Origin: Haloferula rosea
GTDB taxonomy: Bacteria > Verrucomicrobiota > Verrucomicrobiia > Verrucomicrobiales > Akkermansiaceae
Assembly (NCBI RefSeq): GCF_016595525.1
Contig: NZ_JAENII010000004.1
Location: 62,001 to 126,000 of the forward strand
Length of the DNA: 64,000 nucleotides
Direction: 5' to 3'
The translations under genes and the position numbers were made by a program. Shown here one piece after another: positions 8,278 through 16,712 of the stretch; positions within the stretch are counted from its first letter, which is position 1; every line of letters begins with the position of its first letter. The notes beneath the pieces are model-generated. The model was not told where the DNA came from. It did no database searches and saw nothing but the letters and a program-made list of their open reading frames with translations.

Positions 8278-10185
8278 TCACACCAGGGTTTCCACCATGG
8301 TCAGCACATCCTCGAAGGGGTGGTTCTCAAGCAGCGCGAAGGCATCGTGACGGGTCAGCCTGGCCCGGGTCACCGCCGGGCTTGAGATCCCGCACAGGAA
8401 ACGCGCGAGCTGCCGGCTCCCCTTCAGGCAGGCATGTCCCTCGCGCCGCAGGGCATGCACGGCCGCGAGGCTTTCCTCGTCGATCTCCTCGACCGGCGAG
8501 CGCGGAACCGGAACTGGCTTCACCCCGCGACAGCGGTCGCAGTGACCACAGGGCTCCGCGAGCACTTCCCCGAAGTGCTCCGTGACGAACCCGGTCAGGC
8601 ACCGGTCGGTCTCCGCCAGATCCACCACCCCGTGCAAGCGGTCGAGGTCGGCCGCTTCCCTCTTGCGGAACCTCTCGTCCAGCCGCTCCGCGATCAGCCG
8701 CGGATTCACGTCGTCCCTGAGCAGTCGGTATCCCTGGCGGACGCCGGACTTCTTCAGCACCACATCGCCGGCCTCCTCGAGATAGACCAGGGCGGTCACG
8801 ATCCGGTTCCGGTCTTCGCCGGTTTCCATCGCCACCTCGTCGACCTTGAAGTTGTACCAGCTGCGCCCCTCCTTCGCCGCAGCGAAGATCTTCCTCAGGA
8901 AGCTCTTACGGCGATCATCGTAGCCAAGAAGCATCTTGTCGAAGTCACGCAGGAGTTTCACCGAATAGGTGGAGTAGAACGGCCGGGTCGCGGCGATGAG
9001 GCCTTCCAGTTCCAGATAGGTCAGCAGGGTGTTCACCACCAACGGACGGATGTCATTCACCCCGGAGAGTTCATACACCGACACATCGAACTCGGTGCCC
9101 AGCCTCAGGGTGTGGTCGACGAGATGCTTCACCGCATCCGGGGTCGGCGTGTCGCCGAAAATGAAGTTCTCCAGCGTGACGAGGTCATCCCCGCAGGCGA
9201 GCATCTCGCAGATCGATGGCTTCCCGTCCCGTCCCGCCCGGCCGGTCTCCTGGGAATAATTCTCCAGTGACTTCGGCAGGTTGTAGTGGAACACCGCGCG
9301 GATGTCCGCCTTGTCGATCCCCATGCCGAAGGCGATGGTGGCGACGATGACCCGGGTTTCCCCAGCCATGAATTTTTCCTGAGCCGCCTCGCGGAACTCA
9401 GGGGGAAGCCCCGCATGATAGGCCTGGGCGGACACGCCGTGCTTCTTCAGATAGGTCGCCACCTCCTCCGCGGTCTGTTGGAGCGTCACATACACCACCA
9501 CCGCCCCCTCGAGCTCGCCGAGCCTCCTGAGCAGCCACGGCTTCCGCTCCGCGGCGGTCAGCGGGCTGATCTTGAGGTCGAGGTTGTCACGATGGAAGGA
9601 AAGCTGGACGTGATCGGACTCCGCGATGGCGAACTCCCGGCGGATGTCTTCCGAAACCCCCGGAGTCGCCGTGGCCGTTAGACAGAGCACACGCGGCACC
9701 TTCAGGTCACGACACAGCTTCGCGAGCTTCAGGTAGTCCGGCCTGAAATTGTGCCCCCACTCGGAAATGCAGTGGGCTTCATCGATCGCCACCATGCCGA
9801 TCTTCAGGCGCGCCAGACGCTGGCGGAATCCTTCGTTGGCCAGGCGCTCCGGAGCGACGTAGAGAAGCTTCAGGCTGCCCTTCCTCAGGCCTTCCATGAC
9901 CTCCGCATACTCCTCCGTGGACAGCGTGGAATCCAGACGGGCCGCGGCCACCCCTTTCGCCTTCAAGGCATCGACCTGATCCTTCATCAGGGCGATCAGC
10001 GGAGAAATGACCAGAGTCACCCCATCCAGCATCAGGGCCGGAAGCTGGTAGCAGAGCGACTTCCCGCCACCGGTCGGAAAGACGGCAAGCATCGAGCGCC
10101 CCTCCAACAGCCCATCGACCACCTCCCGCTGACCATCACGGAACCGATCGAATCCAAACCACTTTTTCAGCACCCCCTGCGGCAT
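8278..10185 (-). CDS. recQ: ATP-dependent DNA helicase RecQ
   Basis: This 635-aa superfamily 2 helicase unwinds DNA 3' to 5' in recombination and repair. Visible are the FRDGQREVVDGLL motif 0, Walker A TGGGKS, the DEAHCISEWGHNFR box, SATFGMGIDKA-like motif V (TIAFGMGIDKADIRAV), motif VI QETGRAGRDG, and a zinc cluster ending CGHCDRC in the RQC region. The C-terminus is short and does not show a clear HRDC domain. The ATG at 10185 begins MPQGVLKKWFGF, the usual RecQ N-terminus; an upstream TTG at 10221 is less likely. It stands alone and is convergent with the ars operon. Confidence 0.92.
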   Translation of the reverse strand: MPQGVLKKWFGFDRFRDGQREVVDGLLEGRSMLAVFPTGGGKSLCYQLPALMLDGVTLVISPLIALMKDQVDALKAKGVAAARLDSTLSTEEYAEVMEGLRKGSLKLLYVAPERLANEGFRQRLARLKIGMVAIDEAHCISEWGHNFRPDYLKLAKLCRDLKVPRVLCLTATATPGVSEDIRREFAIAESDHVQLSFHRDNLDLKISPLTAAERKPWLLRRLGELEGAVVVYVTLQQTAEEVATYLKKHGVSAQAYHAGLPPEFREAAQEKFMAGETRVIVATIAFGMGIDKADIRAVFHYNLPKSLENYSQETGRAGRDGKPSICEMLACGDDLVTLENFIFGDTPTPDAVKHLVDHTLRLGTEFDVSVYELSGVNDIRPLVVNTLLTYLELEGLIAATRPFYSTYSVKLLRDFDKMLLGYDDRRKSFLRKIFAAAKEGRSWYNFKVDEVAMETGEDRNRIVTALVYLEEAGDVVLKKSGVRQGYRLLRDDVNPRLIAERLDERFRKREAADLDRLHGVVDLAETDRCLTGFVTEHFGEVLAEPCGHCDRCRGVKPVPVPRSPVEEIDEESLAAVHALRREGHACLKGSRQLARFLCGISSPAVTRARLTRHDAFALLENHPFEDVLTMVETLV

Positions 10186-10286
10186 GCCCGGGAGGATGGC
10201 CGGACCATCCACGGCTGCCAAGGAGCGACCTCACCTGCAGTGAGAATCCAGAGCAATCCCGTCACCCGAGATCACATCCATGCGAC

Positions 10287-10994
10287 TCACCAGCCGAAGA
10301 TGATCGGCGGCACGATAATCTTCACGCCCCCGCCATCATTGGTCTCGGTTTCCTCGATCGCAGTGACCACTTCGTTCTCGAACTCCACCACGATCTTTCC
10401 CCGCTCCTCGCGGGTCACGTGCGAGAGCTGACGAAAGGTCCTGCCAGTCAGTGGATCGCGCACGTAGTTGTAGTGCGAGATCTCCTCATACGCGATGAAT
10501 TCCCAAATCCCGGTGCGCCCCTTCTCCGTCTGACGGGCCGTCGTCTTGGTCGGCTTGCCAAGCGCCTTGCTCACTTCATCGACCGTCATCCCGATGGCCG
10601 GGCGTCCCTCCTCGATCAAGGCGGAGACCTCCATCTGGCGGGTGTAGAGTTTCTTGAGGTTCTCGACGAACTTCGGGTCCTTCGACGCGAATGCCCACGG
10701 AGCGACCCAGCCGGTGACCTTGTTGCCTCCGGTCTTGGCGCTCACGCGGTATGCCTTGTCCGTCATCGCCTGGAGGAAGACCTTTTGCTCGGCCTTCACC
10801 TCCCCGAGCCGGCGCTTGCCTTCCTTGTCGCCGAAAATCGGCGCGTCCTTGATGATCATCAGCTCGATCGGCTTATCGACGTGCTCCTCCAGGTAGATCA
10901 CGTCCGGGTCCGAATCGAGGAGCGACCGGCGCGACTGGGCCGGCGCCACGAGGGTGGCGGCCACGAAGACAAACGCGATAATTCGAGCAAACAT
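10287..10994 (-). CDS. secreted protein with SH3-like and BamE/SmpA-like segments, unknown function
   Basis: The 235-aa product starts with a Sec-type signal peptide (FARIIAFVFVAATLVAPAQS). Residues of about 40-110 look like a bacterial SH3-like fold (NKVTGWVAPWAFAS). The segment IGMTVDEVSKALGKPTKT, followed by GIWEF, matches the GMT-x-x-V-x-x-xLG-x-P pattern of BamE/SmpA-type proteins. It is thus an exported periplasmic or outer-membrane-associated protein, perhaps with an assembly or binding role (inference). It is not obviously in an operon: 101 nt separate it from recQ downstream and 77 nt from sodN upstream. Confidence 0.7.
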   Translation of the reverse strand: MFARIIAFVFVAATLVAPAQSRRSLLDSDPDVIYLEEHVDKPIELMIIKDAPIFGDKEGKRRLGEVKAEQKVFLQAMTDKAYRVSAKTGGNKVTGWVAPWAFASKDPKFVENLKKLYTRQMEVSALIEEGRPAIGMTVDEVSKALGKPTKTTARQTEKGRTGIWEFIAYEEISHYNYVRDPLTGRTFRQLSHVTREERGKIVVEFENEVVTAIEETETNDGGGVKIIVPPIIFGW

Positions 10995-11071
10995 GGGAAA
11001 CAGGGTAGCAGCTTCCCGCCGAATGCGGGAGCCTTACCTGTCCAGACGCCCGGGAAAGCCCGATTATTCGA

Positions 11072-11524
11072 TCAATTCTCCTTTTTCGTGCCGAAAGCGG
11101 TTTCGAAGTCGTGGAGCAGGTTGTGCAGCTTCTTGATGTTCGCTTCGTCCGTCGACTGCTTGCAGGCCATGGCAGTCACGATGACCTCGTGGCACAGCTG
11201 AAGCTTCTTCAGATAAGTCTCCTTGTCCGGCTGATCGACCTTCAGGCGCTGGGAGAGGAAGTAGTTGAGAACCTTGTCCTGCAGGGCCTGCGCATGGGAC
11301 TCCTTGTTCATGATCCAGCGCGTCAGCTGGTGCGCGTTCGCAGCAGGATCCTTGCTGAGGGTGTCGATCTCCTTGGCTGCCTTGGCGATGGTTTCGTAGT
11401 CGGTGTGCATCGAGCCGATGACATTGTTGTCATCATAGATCCCGCATGGGATCTGGCAGTGGGCGGATGCCTGGGGAGCAGCGGCGGCGAAAGCAATGAG
11501 GGCGGAGAGGAATAGATGTTTCAT
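11072..11524 (-). CDS. sodN: nickel superoxide dismutase, secreted form
   Basis: The 150-aa product contains HCQIPCGIYDD at residues 22-32, the HCxxPCxxY nickel hook that defines Ni-SOD and dismutates superoxide. In the mature enzyme His1, Cys2 and Cys6 bind nickel, so the N-terminus must be freed by cleavage. Here it is preceded by a clear Sec signal (MKHLFLSALI to PQASA) with an AxA cleavage motif at A19-S20-A21, which would expose His22 exactly. The remainder is a four-helix bundle of normal length. The ATG at 11524 gives this signal peptide; the longer GTG frame overlaps fbp and is rejected. It lies 43 nt after fbp and may be cotranscribed. Confidence 0.9.
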   Translation of the reverse strand: MKHLFLSALIAFAAAAPQASAHCQIPCGIYDDNNVIGSMHTDYETIAKAAKEIDTLSKDPAANAHQLTRWIMNKESHAQALQDKVLNYFLSQRLKVDQPDKETYLKKLQLCHEVIVTAMACKQSTDEANIKKLHNLLHDFETAFGTKKEN

Positions 11525-11567
11525 CACGCTGAGGAGGCTAAAACGGATCTCCCCGGACGCAAGCCAC

Positions 11568-13493
11568 TTACATCCCCTTCTCCAGGATCGTCCCGGTTTC
11601 GTATGCCTCGACCAGTTCCTCCAACGCGCGGATCTGCGCACGCAGGTCGTCGCCCCGCTCGGTATCGCCGACACATCGCGGCTCGTCGAACTCCCTCAGC
11701 ACGTGCCGCTCGGGGATCATGTCCCCCCCTTCGCGCACCGCCGCGACGGGATCCGGGAAAGCATGGTGCTCGGCCAGGGTGTCACCCTCCGGCCCGAGGA
11801 TCAGCGTGAACCCACGATCCCCGTAGGCTTCGGAAAACGCGCCGTCGATGGTGACCGCGTTGCCCCCCTTCTTGAGCGGGCTCTCGCCCTTCTCGACCTT
11901 CACCGGGACGTGACCATTGACGATCATGCCCCCTTCCTCGACACCCATCTGACGGCAGATCCGGTCGCAGAAATCGTGATCGTTGATCCAGCGGAACCAC
12001 GGGTTCTTGATCTCCTTGTGCGTGTTCTTGTCCGCCACGAAATAGGTTTCAAAGGTCGCCATCCGGTCCTTGCCGAAGAGCGGCGACTTCGGCCCCGCCC
12101 ACAGGTAGTAGAGCCAGTCCTTGTCTTCCTCGGTGGCCTGGGTGCCCGCGCGGAAAGCCCGCTTGATCACCCGGCTCAGCGCATCGAACTGCTCGGGACC
12201 CCGGCACTCGACGCCGTCGATCTCGAGCGGCAGAAAGTTCCCATCCTCATCGACCGCCAGACAGGCGTGGAAAATCACCGCACGATCCCGGACCAGCGAC
12301 ATCTGCCCCCGCTCGGCCATCCACTTCGTGTGCTCCCAAAGACGGGCGGAATCCATGAATGACTCCTTGAGGCGGTCGATGCAGTGCTGCTCGTCCGCCG
12401 AGAGCCGGTTCGGATCCGCCGGATCCACCGTGGGCAGGTAGGTGTCGCGCAGCGGGTAGTCCTCCTTGCCCAGGCGCACCGTGCCCTTCTCGAAGTCGAC
12501 CCGCTTGAGCAGGTTGCGATCGTCCATCTCCCACTCCGGATGACGCTCGATCATCTGGCCTTCCAGCTTGAACTCCAGCACCGCCACCGCCTTCTGCATC
12601 CGGGCGATCAACAGCGCGTCGCGCTCCCCATCACGCTTCGACACGAAGTGCTCCGCCGGATCATCGCCATAGGCCGTGACCGCGAGCTGCTCGAGCGCCT
12701 TGGTCAGGATCCCGTAGCCTTCCTCAAGCTGATAGAGGCGCCGATAGCGCAGGGAAATCCGCAGGACGAGCGCGATCAAGGCCTCGTGACCGAGGCAGGC
12801 ACCCATCCAACTGACGTCGTGGTTCCCCCATACCAGCGAGACATTCGGCTGGCGCATCAGGTAGTCCACCACCCGGTCGAGCCGTGGCCCCCGGTCGCCG
12901 AGGTCGCCGGCCACGATCAGTTCCTCCACCGTCAGATTGCGGATGAAACGCGAGGCACTGCGGATCGCCCCGAAGCCCAACCGCCGCTTCACCAGCTCAC
13001 GCAGCTGGACTTCCAAAAAGGCTTCAGCGTGCCCGCCCGCCGGGAAATTCAACAGCACCTCGAACAACTCGCGGTGCTCCTTCGGCGCGATCAGCTTGAT
13101 CGTCTTGCGGCGCCGGTTTCGGATCATCACCCGGATCAGGTCGAACTGACGCTGCAAGGTCTGCAACACCCACTGATAGCGCGCTTCCTCATCCGTGAGC
13201 TCCTCGGACTTCAGATGAAGGATCTCCGACGGATAATAGAGGACGTGCAGGAACTCCTGGAACGCCGACTCATCCAACGCGTCGCCAAACAGATCCTCGA
13301 CCACCGGCCTCAACCGGCCCGAAGCGTTGTTGATCACATGGCGCAGCTTCTTCGCCTCTCCATGGACATCGGAAATCACATGGATCACCCCCTTCGGCAA
13401 TCCTAGCTGCGCTTTCAAAGCGGCAATCTCCGACACCGCCGCATCAATCGTCGGAAACCTCTCTGCCAGGACCCGCTGAACCCAATCGGACAT
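11568..13493 (-). CDS. fbp: fructose-1,6-bisphosphatase class III
   Basis: This 641-aa enzyme hydrolyses fructose-1,6-bisphosphate to fructose-6-phosphate in gluconeogenesis. Its size and the metallophosphoesterase-like motifs VIHVISDVHGE, VAGDLGDRGPR and LVWGNHDVSW identify the Firmicutes-type class III enzyme. Later segments GHVPVKVEKGE and IDGAFSEAYG also fit. The ATG at 13493 (MSDWVQRVL) is preferred over a TTG 14 codons upstream. It is divergent from the sucrose-phosphate phosphatase and synthase genes, so the three supply fructose-6-phosphate and convert it to sucrose. Confidence 0.92.
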   Translation of the reverse strand: MSDWVQRVLAERFPTIDAAVSEIAALKAQLGLPKGVIHVISDVHGEAKKLRHVINNASGRLRPVVEDLFGDALDESAFQEFLHVLYYPSEILHLKSEELTDEEARYQWVLQTLQRQFDLIRVMIRNRRRKTIKLIAPKEHRELFEVLLNFPAGGHAEAFLEVQLRELVKRRLGFGAIRSASRFIRNLTVEELIVAGDLGDRGPRLDRVVDYLMRQPNVSLVWGNHDVSWMGACLGHEALIALVLRISLRYRRLYQLEEGYGILTKALEQLAVTAYGDDPAEHFVSKRDGERDALLIARMQKAVAVLEFKLEGQMIERHPEWEMDDRNLLKRVDFEKGTVRLGKEDYPLRDTYLPTVDPADPNRLSADEQHCIDRLKESFMDSARLWEHTKWMAERGQMSLVRDRAVIFHACLAVDEDGNFLPLEIDGVECRGPEQFDALSRVIKRAFRAGTQATEEDKDWLYYLWAGPKSPLFGKDRMATFETYFVADKNTHKEIKNPWFRWINDHDFCDRICRQMGVEEGGMIVNGHVPVKVEKGESPLKKGGNAVTIDGAFSEAYGDRGFTLILGPEGDTLAEHHAFPDPVAAVREGGDMIPERHVLREFDEPRCVGDTERGDDLRAQIRALEELVEAYETGTILEKGM

Positions 13494-13618
13494 GCCCCAG
13501 CCAACCCCTTCCTCCCCCACGTTCCAAGTCGCCAATGTGACACCATCGCCCTGCCAACCTGAAAGCGGTTCATCCCCCCCATCAATCCGCCTCCATCCCC
13601 GCCGCTTCCGGGGATTCC

Positions 13619-13647
13619 TTGGACCTTTGCACGGTTGATGCTAGAAA
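13619..13647 (+). promoter_or_regulatory. possible sigma-70-type promoter for the sucrose genes
   Basis: TTGGAC (13619-13624) and TAGAAA (13642-13647) are separated by 17 nt and lie 9 nt before the start codon of the phosphatase gene. If used, the transcript would be nearly leaderless. The match is partial, so this is a suggestion only. Confidence 0.3.
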
Positions 13648-13656
13648 TGACAGCAC

Positions 13657-14433
13657 ATGCCAGACACCAAACCAGTCGCCATCTTTTGCACCGATCTGGA
13701 TGGGACCCTGCTGGGCCGCCCAGAGGACACCGCCCGCTTCCGCCAGACCTGGGAAGCACTCGACGAAGCCAAGCCCCTTCTCGTCTACAGCACCGGCCGC
13801 CTGGTGAATGATGCCATCGAGAAGATCGAGCAAGCCGGGCTGCCAACGCCGGATTACTACATCGGCGGCGTCGGCACGATCATCTATCATCCGGCCAGCG
13901 AGACGACGCTCGAAGAGTTTTCCTGCAGTCTGAGCGAGGATTGGGTCCGCGCCGACGTGCAGCGCATCGTCCAGTCCATCCCCGGCATCGAAGAACAGCC
14001 CGCCATCCAACAGCACCAGTGGAAGAGCAGCTGGTTCTGGTATGATGCCTCGGAGGAAGACCTCGACCAACTCCGCAAGGATCTCGCGACAGCCGGCCTC
14101 AAGGCGCAGGTCGTCTACTCCTCCAAGCGCGATCTCGACGTCCTCCCGCAAGCCGCGAACAAAGGCAATGCGCTCCGTTGGCTTTGCAAAACGCACGATA
14201 TCGAGCTCGATCGAGCCGTCGTCGCCGGCGACACCGGAAATGATTCATCCATGTTTTTGGTGCCGGGCGTCCGGGGCATCGCACCCGCCAATGCCGAACC
14301 CGAATTGCTGGAAGCCATCGAAGGCATCGGTGCCTTCACCGCGAGCGGCGAATGCACGGCAGGTGTGATCGAAGGGCTCCGACAATACGGAGTCTTCCCG
14401 AACCCTGCCGACTCCACCACCGGTCAGGACTGA
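13657..14433 (+). CDS. spp: sucrose-phosphate phosphatase (HAD family)
   Basis: This 258-aa protein has an intact HAD phosphatase set: nucleophile loop TDLDGTLLG (D13, D15), STGR motif II, the Lys of NKGNALRWL and GDTGNDSSMF motif IV. The cap region GGVGTIIYH and the overall length fit the S6PP (sucrose-6-phosphate phosphohydrolase) family, which releases sucrose from sucrose-6-phosphate. It sits directly before sucrose-phosphate synthase, whose own fused phosphatase-like domain has lost these residues, so this gene probably supplies the catalytic activity. It is divergent from fbp across a 163-nt spacer. Confidence 0.88.
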   Translation: MPDTKPVAIFCTDLDGTLLGRPEDTARFRQTWEALDEAKPLLVYSTGRLVNDAIEKIEQAGLPTPDYYIGGVGTIIYHPASETTLEEFSCSLSEDWVRADVQRIVQSIPGIEEQPAIQQHQWKSSWFWYDASEEDLDQLRKDLATAGLKAQVVYSSKRDLDVLPQAANKGNALRWLCKTHDIELDRAVVAGDTGNDSSMFLVPGVRGIAPANAEPELLEAIEGIGAFTASGECTAGVIEGLRQYGVFPNPADSTTGQD

Positions 14434-14471
14434 AAGCCCACCAGCCCATTTCCCAACCTCCCAAACCCACC

Positions 14472-16661
14472 GTGCGCAAGAATCTCGACATCCTCCACTT
14501 CTCCCTCCACGGCCTGATCCGTGGCCAGCAACTCGAACTCGGCCGCGATGCCGATACCGGTGGCCAGTGCCTCTACGTCCTCGAACTCGTCAAGGCGCTC
14601 GCACGCTCCGAGCAAGTCGACAAGGTCACCCTCGTCACCCGCCGCGTCTTCGATACCAAAGTCAGCGACGACTACTCCGTCGCCCACGAAGACCTCGGCA
14701 ACGGCGCGTCCATCCGCCGCATCGAGGCCGGTACCCGCCGCTACCTGCGGAAGGAGGTCCTCTGGAGACACCTCGATGCCTTCATCGACGGCACCCTCGC
14801 GTGGCTCCGCAGTGAACGCCGGGTCCCCGACCTGATCCACGCCCACTACGCCGATGCGGGATACGTCGGCCGACAGGTCGCTGCCGCACTCGGCTGTCCC
14901 TTCGTCTTCACCGGTCACTCACTCGGCCGCGTCAAACTCCAGCGCCTCGAGGAAGGCGGCATCGACCCCGAGAAGATGAAGAAGCGCTACAACCTGGCGG
15001 TTCGCATCGAAGCCGAAGAACTCAGCCTCGAAGCCGCATCCATGGTCTGCACCAGCACCCGCCAGGAGGTCGAGGAGCAATACTCACTCTACGAACGCTA
15101 CGCCGAGGAATCCATGCGCGTCATCCCGCCGGGAGTCGACCTCAGCCGCTTCGACGGTGATGGCAACCAGGAAGCCCTCGCCTCCGTGGATGCCAAGCTC
15201 AACCGCTTCCTCACCGACCCCTCGAAACCCGCCGTCTTCACCATTGCCCGCGCTGACGAACGCAAGAACCTCACCGGCCTCGTCCGCGCCTTCGGCGAAA
15301 ACGAATGGCTGCGGGAGAATGCCAACCTGATCGTGGTCGGCGGCACCCGTCAGACACTCAAGCAACTGCCGTCCGGCGCACGCAAGGTGTGGAGTGAACT
15401 CCTCCAGTTGATCGACGACTACGACCTCTACGGCGTCTGTGCCGTGCCGAAGGAACACGCATCCGATGAGGTGCCGGAATTCTACCGGTGGGCGGCGCAG
15501 CGGGGTGGCGTGTTCGTGAATCCCGCCTTCACCGAGCCCTTCGGGTTGACCCTTCTCGAAGCAGCCGCCGCCGGGCTGCCACTCGTGGCCACCAACGATG
15601 GAGGCCCCCGGGACATCCTCGCGAACTGCAAGAACGGCACCCTCGTGAACCCCGTCGAGTCCGCCGACATCGGCAAGGCCATCGAGGCCATCCTGAGCGA
15701 TCCCACCCACCAGAAGGAACTCGCCGAGACCGGAGGCCGGAACGTGCGTGAATTCTACAGCTGGGACGCCCACGTGAACACCTACCTGGAAGAGCTTTCC
15801 CGCATCCTCCCGAAAGAACCGCGGATCCACGAGCAAGGCTCCCGCCAGCTGCTGACCCGCAGTGAGAGCTGGGTGGTCATGGACCTGCCACCCGCCTTGG
15901 AGAATGAGTCGGACGAACTCGTCGACCGCTGGCGCGAGTTCTTCCGCAACGGCGACCACGGCATGATCTTCGCCACCGGGCTGTCCTACGATGAGAGCCG
16001 GGAAGTCGTCGAAAGGCTCGACATGCCCCGCCCCGCCATCCTCGTGACCGGCCTCGGGTCCGAGATCCACTACGGCTGGAAGACCCCGATCAAGGATGAG
16101 GTCTGGGAAAAACAGGCACGCTATCGCTGGGACCGCGAAGCCACCCTGGAAGCCGCTCTCCAGCTGCCCGGCCTGGCTCTTCAACCGGAGGACCGACAGC
16201 ACGAGCTGAAGATTTCCATGACCCTCGAAGGCGATGACCATCCAAGTCGGACCACCATCCAGCGCCAGCTGCGTGAAGCCGGGATCTCCGCGAAAGTCAT
16301 GATCAGCTCCGGCTGCTTCGTGGACATCCTGCCGATTCGCTCAGGCAAGGACGTCGCCCTGCGCTACCTGCAGATGAAGTGGGGCATCAACCCCGCCAGC
16401 GTCTACTGCTACGGCACCTATGGTAATGACGCCTCGGTCGTCCGCGGTCGCAACCTCTCGGCCATCGCTTCGGATGCCGATCCCATCCTGCGGCGTCTCC
16501 GCGACCGGCCACGCCTCTACCGCTGCAAGCAACCCGGCCTGGCCGGATTCTTCGAAGGCATCGAATTCTACGGCTCCGATGAGGGAACCCCACCCCCCCT
16601 GCCCGACGAGAGCTACACCAGCGAGGACGAGCAGGTTCCCGCCATCGAGATCAACCCCTAG
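14472..16661 (+). CDS. sps: sucrose-phosphate synthase with degenerate phosphatase-like C-domain
   Basis: This 729-aa glycosyltransferase (GT4) makes sucrose-6-phosphate from a nucleotide-glucose and fructose-6-phosphate. Signs are ISLHG-like HFSLHGLIRG, ELGRDADTGGQCLYVLELVKAL, FTGHSLGRVK and the C-terminal GT4 loop FVNPAFTEPFGLTLLEAAAAG. From about residue 465 a sucrose-phosphatase-like HAD domain follows, but its first motif reads MDLPPALE (D471 kept, DxDxT lost), and motif IV reads YGTYGNDAS. The GTG at 14472 is chosen because it gives the family N-terminus; an ATG at 14352 overlaps the upstream gene by 82 nt. No strong ribosome site is visible, so coupling to the phosphatase gene is likely. 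Confidence 0.88.
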   Translation: MRKNLDILHFSLHGLIRGQQLELGRDADTGGQCLYVLELVKALARSEQVDKVTLVTRRVFDTKVSDDYSVAHEDLGNGASIRRIEAGTRRYLRKEVLWRHLDAFIDGTLAWLRSERRVPDLIHAHYADAGYVGRQVAAALGCPFVFTGHSLGRVKLQRLEEGGIDPEKMKKRYNLAVRIEAEELSLEAASMVCTSTRQEVEEQYSLYERYAEESMRVIPPGVDLSRFDGDGNQEALASVDAKLNRFLTDPSKPAVFTIARADERKNLTGLVRAFGENEWLRENANLIVVGGTRQTLKQLPSGARKVWSELLQLIDDYDLYGVCAVPKEHASDEVPEFYRWAAQRGGVFVNPAFTEPFGLTLLEAAAAGLPLVATNDGGPRDILANCKNGTLVNPVESADIGKAIEAILSDPTHQKELAETGGRNVREFYSWDAHVNTYLEELSRILPKEPRIHEQGSRQLLTRSESWVVMDLPPALENESDELVDRWREFFRNGDHGMIFATGLSYDESREVVERLDMPRPAILVTGLGSEIHYGWKTPIKDEVWEKQARYRWDREATLEAALQLPGLALQPEDRQHELKISMTLEGDDHPSRTTIQRQLREAGISAKVMISSGCFVDILPIRSGKDVALRYLQMKWGINPASVYCYGTYGNDASVVRGRNLSAIASDADPILRRLRDRPRLYRCKQPGLAGFFEGIEFYGSDEGTPPPLPDESYTSEDEQVPAIEINP

Positions 16662-16712
16662 CTCAGGTCACCAGGAGCCGTGGGCCCCTTGCGGCCCGCG
16701 CGCCTCCAGCCG

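Noticed and set aside
8434-9270. 278-aa plus-strand frame
   Set aside because: It is antisense to recQ, with no ribosome site or motif; GC-rich codon bias commonly opens such frames.
15084-16241. 385-aa minus-strand frame
   Set aside because: It is antisense to sucrose-phosphate synthase and has no domain signature.
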